Shown piece by piece: positions 45,047 to 53,900 of a DNA stretch of 64,000 nt. The position numbers and the translations under genes were made by a program. The DNA comes from Ostreococcus mediterraneus. Its lineage: Eukaryota > Chlorophyta > Mamiellophyceae > Mamiellales > Bathycoccaceae. The stretch is taken from positions 606,106 to 670,105 of the forward strand of contig WMKK01000010.1 of the NCBI GenBank assembly GCA_012295225.1. Direction: 5' to 3'. Within the stretch, counting starts at the first letter, position 1. Each line of letters begins with the position of its first letter. The notes beneath the pieces are model-generated. The model was not told the DNA's origin and did not search any database. It saw only the letters and a list, made by a program, of their open reading frames with translations.

Positions 45047-46294
45047 TTATTGCGAGAAGACGTTGACGACGCCCGGGTTGGAGATGTGCTGCTTCAACGC
45101 CTCCACCGGACCGACGCCGGGGAGGAGAACGGTCTGCGCACACACACCAAGGAATGCAACCATAGCCAATCTGCCGTTCTTGATCTCCTTGAGCTTGAGC
45201 TCAGCGAGAGTCTTCTCATCCTTGGCGTAGTTCATCTTGTCGAAGAGACCCTTCGGGTAGCCGACGTCGGTGTTGGTGTCACCCTTGTTGTACCCAAAGA
45301 GCGGATCTTCGTTGACGCTCCCCGGGTTCTTCATGTCTTGCCATCTGCGAACTTCAGCCCAGTTCATCATGGCCATTTGGATGAAGAAGAGCGTCGACGC
45401 CGGCGCCCAGTAGGTGTACGTACCAGCTTCAAGCCAGTTCGGGCGGCCGATGGCTTCCGGAATGGCGATGCCGGCGACGCCGAGCATGGCCCAGCGCGCG
45501 TGTTGGAGTTCGGCTTGCACCATCCACTTGCGCATCTCCGGATCGGCGCTCAAGCTGAGCGGGTCAAAGCCATAGTCACCCGGGAGGGAGCCATCCAAGT
45601 GCGCAGCCGGGGCCTTACCCGGGTACCACACCGGTCTGTCCGCCGCAGACGCGGAGACGACAACCGAGGCGCGGGACGCCTTGGCGGTGACGGTGGCGCG
45701 GGTCTTGAGCCTGTATCGAGGCGAACGTCAAAAGCGCGAAAAGCGTTAATATCATACACATAAAACACACACACAATAAGCACGGTGGTGGCACCAATCG
45801 CACGCGCTGCACACACCGCGCGTGCCATCTCCCTCCAATCCCTCGCCCTCGCGTCCTCCCTCGCGTTCAAACCACCCCGCCGAGGGTTCGGCGACGCGCG
45901 ATCTCTCGCGCGTCGCCGCGCGCGCGTCCCCGTCCCCGTCCTCGTCGTCACCGCTCGAACGCGTCGTACGCGCGAGACATCTGGTACACACAACTCGACA
46001 TCGACCCCTTCTCCGTGTGCGCGTACCCCTCACGCGTGACGCACACGCGCCACGCGCCATCCCTCGAGCGATACTCTCGAGCGCAGATACGATCGGGCGC
46101 GAGATACGCCCTCGATCGCGACCGCGCGTCGTCGCCCGCGATTCCTCCTCCTCGTCGTCGTCGTCGTCGCGTGCGCGTGACTGATGTCCTCCGTCATCGT
46201 GGCGTCGTGGCGTCGACGCACGACGACCGATACACACACGCGATACGTACCCGTGCACGGAAGCGATGGATCGCGTCGCGGTCGAAAACGCCAT
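45047..46294 (-). CDS. Lhca-type light-harvesting chlorophyll a/b protein, two exons
   Basis: A 235-aa photosystem I antenna protein. I join exon 1 (46294-46251) to exon 2 (45710-45047) across a 540-nt intron (GTACGT donor, ATACAG acceptor), phase 2 on both sides; the exon product begins MAFSTATRSIASVHG and continues LKTRATVTAKASRAS, a normal chloroplast transit peptide. The mature start is ADRPVWYPGKAPAAHLDGSLPGDYGFDPL. LHC helices 1 and 3 are visible with chlorophyll-binding ExxxxRxAMxG motifs: AELQHARWAMLGVAGI and LKEIKNGRLAMVAFLGV. Helix 2 contains MNWAEVRRWQDMKNPGSVNEDPLFG, typical of Lhca rather than Lhcb. The exact Lhca number cannot be told. The open frame alone lacks an ATG. Confidence 0.9.
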
Positions 46295-46735
46295 GGCGTC
46301 GCGCGGGGCGTGTGCGGGAATACCGCCTCGAGACCCGGGCGATCGGGGACGGACGAGGGCGATGGGGGGGGGGTAGAGTCGGACATACGGCGTCACACGC
46401 GCACGCAGTCGGGACCGGGGGGCGAGAAATCACCGTATTTAAGGATCTCAAAGCGCGACATGTCCGAATGAACCTCTTTGAACGTGTTTGACCAATCATG
46501 ACTCGAGAAATAGGTATTCTTCACGCGACATTCGCATCACGCGACGCGCGCGACGACGGGTCATGGTTACGTGTGTGACATTTTTCAACGCGAGTCACTC
46601 GAGTTCAAGTGACTCTGTATACGCACGCGCGCGAGATCACCGACGCCTCGAGCGGTGACGGTTGACGTGACTGCGGGGCGCGACCGAGACCACGGAGGAG
46701 GAGGAAGAGGAGGACGACGACGACGAAGGACGACG
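46295..46735. other. Divergent promoter region of Lhca and DDT/WHIM genes
   Basis: The 441-bp region has a run of nine or ten G at about 46365-46374 and AGG/ACG simple sequence near 46690-46735. It holds the light-harvesting gene promoter; I can identify no specific light-response element. Confidence 0.5.
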
Positions 46736-48415
46736 ATGCGAGGAGGAGGAGGAGGAGGACGACGACGACGACGTGTGATTGATGGATTTGAGTTGTATGA
46801 TGCGTGCGATGGGCGCGAGAGAGGGGTGTCGTGGGACACCGTCGTCGCGATGACGATGACGATGACGATGACGATGGGGGAGGTTGGGGATGGGCGCGGG
46901 CTCGGGACGACGCGACCGCGTGTGCGCGTGCGCGTGCGAGGACGCGTGGTGATGGTGCGTGAGAGTGATGATGACGGTGACGGTGACGATGTCGCCGCGG
47001 CGCGTGACGCGAGTGATGGTGTAATTGATGACGACGTGTTATCGTGCTCGCTCGTCGTCGGCGTCGAGAGCGATGAAGACGACCAAAAAGGGTGCAAAGA
47101 GTCGCGTAGAGGATTTTTTGTCAACGTGAGTGACGGGCCGTACGAGCTCGGGGCGCCGAGCGAGAGGTATCGCACAATGTATGCGAAACGTTTTACGCGC
47201 GCGTATGATTTGGCATGTAGGTTGATGCGCGCGCTGAACCGTAACTCGCGCGTGAGGTTTGACGCGATTGTTCGGGAAATTCTCACCCCTGGAGCGTTGA
47301 CGTTTGATTCCATGACGAAACAACGGTGTTCGAACGGTCGAGCGACGTTGTGCGAGACGTTTACTACGTACACCGAACACGACGTGCACGCGACGGCCGC
47401 GACGTTGTGCGACGCGTTGTGTACGAGGGTGCCATGTTCTACGTTTTCGCGACGGCGCGCCACGTTCCGAGCCGAGTGTCTCAACGCGAGGTCGAGTGCA
47501 AAGGCACATTTTAATAGTTTCCGCGAGACGTTTGAGGAACGTGTGCTCGGGACTTTTGGCACCGAAGACGACGATGAAGACGTACACGTTGATGATGTGT
47601 TTCATCTGGCGCGAAATTCCTCCGCGGCGCTTTGTATTCCGCACGAGTTCTCCCTCGAAGATCTACAGCGCGCCGTGACGTCGCCGCACGTAACCGTGCG
47701 CTCGTGGCACGTGTTGACCGATGTGCACTATGCGCTCCTCGCTGTGATTAATGATTTACCACCGGCGACGAAGGGTGCTGCGTTTTCGGATCTTCGCGTA
47801 CATTCGTGGCCCGAAGCCGCACGCGCGACGATTTTCCAGCACACAAAAGCGAGACACACTCATGACGTTTCATGCGCTGCGTACCGCGCGTGCGTATCGC
47901 TCGGTGATGGCGTTGAATATTTTAAACTCAAAGGAGTCGAGCGTGCGGCGTTATTGCGAACGCTCGCGCTAATATCGCTCGAGCGCGACGTCGTGCGACG
48001 AAACATTGCGGAAAAGCGCCGTGACGGCACTGATATGTGCACGATTGAACACACAACACCGAATACACATTACAGCCGTCTATCAAACGAGAGTTGTGCG
48101 GAGCACCCAACGCTTACCGCGATTCGCGCCGACTTGGCTCGCATGCTTTGGTACACTGAGTTCTTTCAATTTGAAAGTTTGCGCAAGCAGTATTCATTGC
48201 TCATGCGGCACCTCTCGGCCCCAGTCTCTCGAGTACCCTTTGACGCTTTGCGTGTCGCCGCGTGGCGCGTGGAGGTGTGCATATATAATCTGAAATATAT
48301 CAATGCCAGAAAGTTTCGTCGAGACGATTGGCGCGCGAGTCTTATAGCTTCGCGAACGCCGGCACAATTGGCGTCGTGTGTGGCGCTATTACGCACGCAC
48401 ATTTTGTCAAAGTGA
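46736..48415 (+). CDS. Probable DDT/WHIM-domain chromatin-remodelling accessory protein
   Basis: A 559-aa protein; the frame starts at 46655 with GTG, the first ATG is at 46736, and the first 150 residues are low-complexity, so the start is uncertain. Around residue 305 is a DDT-like helix set: FSLEDLQRAV, SWHVLTDVHYALLAVIND, then VHSWPEAARATIFQ. This is followed by a WHIM1-like segment (AYRACVSLGDGVEYFKLKGVERAALLRTLALISLE). The C terminus RRDDWRASLIASRTPAQLASCVALLRTHIL matches the WSD/WHIM3 motif pattern. Together these point to an Acf1/BAZ/RLT-like subunit of ISWI remodelers. The match is by pattern, not alignment, and the protein lacks an obvious PHD or bromodomain. Confidence 0.65.
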   Translation: MRGGGGGGRRRRRVIDGFELYDACDGRERGVSWDTVVAMTMTMTMTMGEVGDGRGLGTTRPRVRVRVRGRVVMVRESDDDGDGDDVAAARDASDGVIDDDVLSCSLVVGVESDEDDQKGCKESRRGFFVNVSDGPYELGAPSERYRTMYAKRFTRAYDLACRLMRALNRNSRVRFDAIVREILTPGALTFDSMTKQRCSNGRATLCETFTTYTEHDVHATAATLCDALCTRVPCSTFSRRRATFRAECLNARSSAKAHFNSFRETFEERVLGTFGTEDDDEDVHVDDVFHLARNSSAALCIPHEFSLEDLQRAVTSPHVTVRSWHVLTDVHYALLAVINDLPPATKGAAFSDLRVHSWPEAARATIFQHTKARHTHDVSCAAYRACVSLGDGVEYFKLKGVERAALLRTLALISLERDVVRRNIAEKRRDGTDMCTIEHTTPNTHYSRLSNESCAEHPTLTAIRADLARMLWYTEFFQFESLRKQYSLLMRHLSAPVSRVPFDALRVAAWRVEVCIYNLKYINARKFRRDDWRASLIASRTPAQLASCVALLRTHILSK

Positions 48416-48497
48416 GTGTATCTGGAATGAATGTGTATAAAACAAAATGCGCGCGTTGCTCGTGCTAAGAACTAGTGTTAAATAATAGAATGAATAA

Positions 48498-50249
48498 TTA
48501 CGCCACCGCCGCGTCATACGGCGAAGGATAACGAATGGCGACTCTGAGTCGTTCACCGCGAGAGTCGTTTTCTAAATTGAACATCCCGCCGGCATTCTCA
48601 ACGAGCCGGCGAGCGATGACAAAACTCGGCGAGTTCACTTTGGCGAAAACTACGCCATCAGACTCACTCGCGTCGACGACAACATCGATAGCCACACCAT
48701 CCCCTCGCCTGTACGGACGCTCTACGACGACATCGAGAATAGCCGAGCGCGGTGCAGCGACGAGCGCGGCGTCGATGACTTGCGCCAGCGCGCTACGAAC
48801 ATCTTTTGGATTTGCGTGAACCACGGCGCGAGAGTCGTTAGAGCTGTCATCTTCCGGGAAATTCACACGTACAGTGACGCCAGCGCTCGTGGCGACGACG
48901 TCGCTGCTCGCGAGCAACGTGACGACGACAGGCACGACGTCGCACAACTCCTTTGGGTGCAACGCGTTCGCAACGCCGCGAAAGTCCACAGACTCTCCAT
49001 CATCCGTCAACACCGACCCTGACGCCGCAGCGGACGAGTCAGAAATACGTAGTCTGCTCGATGAAGTTCCTCCGTTACCGAAAGCGTCAGCCTTTTGTTG
49101 CATAGAACCTCCATAGAGCGCACCCCTGTACTCGGCTTGTAAATTGGGATACAACGCCGACTCCAAGCGTTGCGAGAGCTCGGCTAAAACGTCCCCTTGC
49201 TGCACCAACGCCTCAGCCATGTCTCCTGCGGGATCATCAGGCTTCAAATACGTTTTCAACATCCCTCCTAGTGTGCGAAGTGCGGTGAGCGGCTGACGCG
49301 ATTCATACACGTACGCGCCCACTGTTTGCTCCGACCTGTACGCGGCGGCGACGGCGACTACGTTGTTCCTATGTATCGCCCACGCCGCGACGAACGCGCG
49401 CGCGGACGCCTCCAAGGACAGTTTTTGCTTCTTTGTGAACCCCTCACCTCGCGTCGATCCACGCTCGCAAACAATCAATCCAATGAGCGAATCTTCGTAG
49501 CACAAGCACGCGACGACGGCGTTGCTCGACGGAAGCTCAAACGTCTTTTGCGACGCCAACGTTTCCTCGGGAGCATCCCAATCGATCGCGCTCGCACCGT
49601 ACGTGTCATCGACATCGTTATCGAGCGCGTCAAAATCTCCAGAAAAACTGATTCCATCGTTCACGCCGTCCATCGACGACGATGACGACGAAGACGACGA
49701 AGACGCTCGAGCCGCGGGCCACGCCGCCACGCGCGCCAAACGCATGCGCCCCGCCTCGCTCGAACCTCGTAAATAAATCATACACCTCGCATCTCGAACG
49801 ACGTGCTGTGCGCTCGCATCATTATTATTTTCATCATCTTCACCGTCACCACAGTCATCGTCGTCGTCGTTAATTTCCTCGTTTGATAACGTTCGAGCGA
49901 CGTGTTCGGCGTGCGCCTCGCAAAACCTGGCAAACAAATCAACCTCCCCAGTCGCGGGTTGCTGCTTGGTCAACGCCGATGACGACGTGCGTGTGTACGA
50001 CGTGCGAGCCAAGGATATCGCAGTCGTCGTCCTCGACGATGTCGTCGTTCTCGCGTCGTCGTCATCGTCGTCGTCGTCGTCGTCGTCATTTTCCACAACC
50101 ATGGGCGTGGCGGCAGCAGCCGTGGTGGTTGTCGTCGTCCACGTCGTCGTCGCGCGTCGTCGCGGTCGGCGATGACCTGGACGACGCGCGCGCGCACGCC
50201 ACGGCGCTGACGCCGCGGTGGCGCTGACGCGCGCGCGCGTGGCGAGCAT
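48498..50249 (-). CDS. CSK: Chloroplast sensor kinase (CSK), histidine-kinase-like
   Basis: A 583-aa plastid sensor related to cyanobacterial Hik2, which senses plastoquinone redox state and adjusts photosystem gene transcription. The first 45 residues (MLATRARVSATAASAPWRARARR) are a transit peptide. A GAF-like region spans about 90-300, interrupted by Asp/Ser-rich inserts (KTFELPSSNAVVACLCYEDSLIGLIVCE). The dimerisation helix is YVYESRQPLTALRTLGGML near 310; the usual phospho-histidine position (SHELRxPL) is tyrosine. The following IMVQG-like ALVQQGDVLAELSQRLESALYPNL is diagnostic of CSK. The C-terminal ATPase-like region lacks recognisable N- and G1-box residues. The upstream ATG at 50372 is possible but runs through His/Thr-rich promoter sequence. 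Confidence 0.82.
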   Translation of the reverse strand: MLATRARVSATAASAPWRARARRPGHRRPRRRATTTWTTTTTTAAAATPMVVENDDDDDDDDDDDARTTTSSRTTTAISLARTSYTRTSSSALTKQQPATGEVDLFARFCEAHAEHVARTLSNEEINDDDDDCGDGEDDENNNDASAQHVVRDARCMIYLRGSSEAGRMRLARVAAWPAARASSSSSSSSSSMDGVNDGISFSGDFDALDNDVDDTYGASAIDWDAPEETLASQKTFELPSSNAVVACLCYEDSLIGLIVCERGSTRGEGFTKKQKLSLEASARAFVAAWAIHRNNVVAVAAAYRSEQTVGAYVYESRQPLTALRTLGGMLKTYLKPDDPAGDMAEALVQQGDVLAELSQRLESALYPNLQAEYRGALYGGSMQQKADAFGNGGTSSSRLRISDSSAAASGSVLTDDGESVDFRGVANALHPKELCDVVPVVVTLLASSDVVATSAGVTVRVNFPEDDSSNDSRAVVHANPKDVRSALAQVIDAALVAAPRSAILDVVVERPYRRGDGVAIDVVVDASESDGVVFAKVNSPSFVIARRLVENAGGMFNLENDSRGERLRVAIRYPSPYDAAVA

Positions 50250-50462
50250 CGAACGTCGCGTCACCGAGTGCCGAGCAGGACGTGGACTGCTGCGGTGGTG
50301 GATGCCACTGCGAGGCGCGCGCGCATTCGTGTGTGTGTGTTTGTGTGTATGTATACGCACGCACGAGTTCACGTGCCGAGATTGATACGATCGTCATTGA
50401 ACGCTGCAGCGAATACGCGCGTAGGGCAGCGAACGAGCGCACGCACGACGACGACGAGGACG

Positions 50463-50888
50463 ATGGCGCAACCACACGACGAGGTGCTCGCGGCACAAGA
50501 GGCGCATCTGAATGGGCTTGCGGATTCCGAGGAACGCACGATATTCGATAAGATTGTGTCAAAAGATATCCCAGCCACAATCATTTACGAAGATTCCTTG
50601 GCGTTGGCGTTTCGTGACATTAACCCGCAAGCAAAGACGCACTTTTTGGTCATTCCAAAGATTCGCGCCGGGTTGACGCGCTTGTCCAAGGCGACGGAGG
50701 AGCACAAGATGTTATTGGGACACTTAATGTACACCGCCCAACTCGTCGCCAAGCAAGAGAAACTCGATGCTGGGTTCCGCGTCGTCGTGAATGACGGCGT
50801 TGAAGGGTGCCAATCGGTGTATCATTTGCATTTACACGTTTTAGGCGGAGAACAGCTCACGTGGCCACCCGGTTGTCCGCCGCAGTGA
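50463..50888 (+). CDS. HINT-type HIT-family nucleotide phosphoramidase
   Basis: A 141-aa histidine-triad protein hydrolysing adenosine phosphoramidates. The HIT motif is VYHLHLHVLGG near the C terminus (HxHxH with the nucleophilic middle histidine). Upstream landmarks FDKIVSKDIPATIIYEDSLALAFRDINPQAKTHFLVIPK and NDGVEGCQSVYH match HINT1, and the C-terminal MTWPPG-like LTWPPGCPPQ is the normal ending. I chose the ATG at 50463; the frame is open further upstream across the CSK promoter. No transit peptide is seen. It converges with TAF1 (83 bp). Confidence 0.92.
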   Translation: MAQPHDEVLAAQEAHLNGLADSEERTIFDKIVSKDIPATIIYEDSLALAFRDINPQAKTHFLVIPKIRAGLTRLSKATEEHKMLLGHLMYTAQLVAKQEKLDAGFRVVVNDGVEGCQSVYHLHLHVLGGEQLTWPPGCPPQ

Positions 50889-50971
50889 ATGTAATAAAAC
50901 TTAAAAACTTGGTGTGTCTTCATATCCTATTACAACAAATCATCGTCGTTGTCGTTGTCGTCATCTAGTAT

Positions 50972-53900
50972 TTATTGTGGTGCAGGCTTCTTTAGCGAAA
51001 ACTTGAGCTTTGGCAGCGTCTTTGGCGCTGCAGCGGGCGCTTCGACGGGCGCCGCGGATCCCGATCCGGGACCGGGGTGCGCGACGACCAAATGCTCGTG
51101 AGTAAAGTCAGAGTAATTCACTTGAATGTCTCGTTCGTATCGTTTCGTCGTCTCCGCGCACCAATTCAGCAAATCAGCCGCCATGCCAGGCACCCAGTCT
51201 AAACGTAACGCCACTGGGGCTTCATTCATGTGGTACGTCTTCGCGTTCTTCGCGATGAGCGTCATGTCTCGCGCCCAGTCGTGCGGGGAGTCGTACAGTC
51301 CTTCACGCAAGCGGTTCATGATGGCAGACAAGTCCATGGGTTTTTGCACAAACTGTGAGTAATCGTCGAGCGTGACTGGCGTGGAAAACACTGCACCATA
51401 CGTCGCGTGTTTCATCGCCGCTTCAGTGATGCGCATCAACGCCTTGTCCCACGGGATTTTACGCGCCGACGATTTCTTCGCGGGCGTAGTCGCCGCATCT
51501 TCGCCTTCGCCACCGGTGCTGCCCAGCACGCGTTGCATGACTTTCTTGCTTTGGTTACCGAGCTTGATTTTCAATCCACCAGCTGGAGGTGCACCAGCCA
51601 CAGGCGCACGAATGGTGAGCTTTGGCGTTGGCGCAACCTTGCTCGGATCTGCGCCTTCATCCGTCACGCCCAACGCTTGGAGACGCTTGATCTTTTCACC
51701 CGCGCGACGCACGCGCTCCTTGGCGCGCTTACGCTGACGTAACATTTCATACCTCGCCTTAGCTTCGGGAGTAATGCCGGTCTCTTCAGGGTCGAGTTCC
51801 TTCTTCTCCAAAGCTTCCTTGGGAGGCGGCGGTGGTTTGTCCATGCCACACTCGAGCAAGGCTTGCGTCGTCGCCGCATCCGCCGCCTCGACGCCTTGCG
51901 CGCGCGCACCCAACCAAGCGTGGCCGGCATACTCGGTGATATCATCCTCAACCTTGGCTGAACGCCCATCGGGGAAGATGTGCGTCGTGACACGCGTCAA
52001 CTTGAGCTTTTTGCCAGGAACCAAGATGCCTTGCGCGAGCGCCTTCATCGGATCGATTGAAGGTTCGATGGATGCGCCATCCTTGAGCGCCGAACGCAAC
52101 GCTTCGAGTTCCGCGCGCTCATCTTCTTCGGTTGGTCCAGCATCTGGGTCTTTTACCGAGGTGAGTTGCGCTTCCAACTCATTTGCCAAAGAGTCGCTCT
52201 CGCTATCGCTCGATGATTCGTCCTCCTCATCATCGTCGTCGTCTTCGTCGGTTTCACCACCGCTCGAAGAGTCTTCGTGTCGAATGCGTCTTTGCGCGTA
52301 TTGCTTGAATTGACGCTTGAACAACAGATTTGAATTCTCTCGTACCTCGACGAGCTGCTGGGCTTCGGACACGCGCAAGCGGCGCGCAAAACGAGCCATA
52401 CCCGCGTGCTGTTGTTGACCATCTGCGGTCGCCGCTCCAGACAACTCACGAATCAAACCGATGCGCTTCCAACGTTCGAGACGGAGAATCACCTCGCGCT
52501 CGACGCCAAAGTTTTCAAGAATGCGTTGTGATTGTGGCATCGTAAGTTTGCGAAGATCGGCATTGGTACCGGTCACTGTACCAGGTTCACGTCTTGGTCG
52601 TCGATCTTCAGGTGGATCGGGTTTCGTCATACGCCGAATGTAGTTGTAAAACTTACCCGTCAAACGCTGGAGTCGCCGAGACGTTTCGAGATGGAGGATA
52701 CCCTTATTGCCTTGCGCGGCTTGACCGAACTCGTAAGTTTGTGCCCACGGTTGAATTTGTAACCACAATTCAAGGTTCTCCAACGCACGTTTGCGCTTAC
52801 CCTCTGAATGTCTCACTAACACTGTTACAGCGTTGGTGAGTTGTTGCAACGTTAAAGATGACAAACGCAAAATGCGCTGCTTTTCCTCCGCCGTGCGGTC
52901 GCGACAGAGCATCGCGACGGCGTTGCGATAGGATTCATACGCGCAAATTTCCTCGGGAGTCGCCATGCGCTGCACTTCCTTTTCGTGTTCAAAGCGATAC
53001 GACGGATTCAAAATGAATTCATCCTCGTTGGCGTTCACGCCACGTCTGGGCGCGCAAATCTTCGGACGAATCTTCTTTCGAACGTCACGCACAGACATGA
53101 CGTGCGCGAGCGTTGCCGCAACATCGCTAGCTTTCACCACTGGACTAACTCCTGGTTCAACTGCGCCGCGCGCTTGTAAATCTAAGAAATATCGTAGCAC
53201 GGTTGCGTTCACGAGACGTTCTTCAAAATCCTTCAATTCTGAGCTACCCGGCGTCGGCACTTCCATGTGGGGTTCTTGCTGACCAGCTAAAAACAGCGGC
53301 GGTGCTTCGCGCATCGTAAGTTTTCCATTAGGACCACGAATGAGAAGGAAATCTTGATACTCATCGCTTTTCGGTTGTTGAAATAACGGCGAGCGGAACA
53401 TGCTCGTTTCGAGAGCGGTGACGCCGACACCAGGAGGGAGTTCACCCAAAAACGGAGATGGAGCGTTCGGCTTGAGGTCAAACACCGTTGTTGTTGCGTT
53501 TGAATAAGGACGCGCGCCTTGATCACCCAGCGTCTTTCTTCGGTAGTACACAACCTTCTTAGCGCCCATGCCAGGCTTGGCAAAGAACAAAGGACGCGCC
53601 TCGGTGTATTGCACCATCATGAGCGTTCCTTGCTTGGCTGTCAAATCAGATGGCTTTTTGTACGCCCCGGGTGGAGCCAGCACGGCATCAGACGCCAAAG
53701 GCGCAAGAGCATCTTCCTCGGGAATAAATGTTATCTTTGGAGCGACCAAATACACGATGGGTAAACCAACTTGCGCTTGTAGTCCAGCGTTTGTCAACGT
53801 CATGTTCTCTTCGAGCTTCTCTGCAGGCTTTGGACTTCCCGGGAAGTACAAGTGAATGGGCCCTTCCAAATCACTCCACCGCTTGCGAATGCGCGGAATC

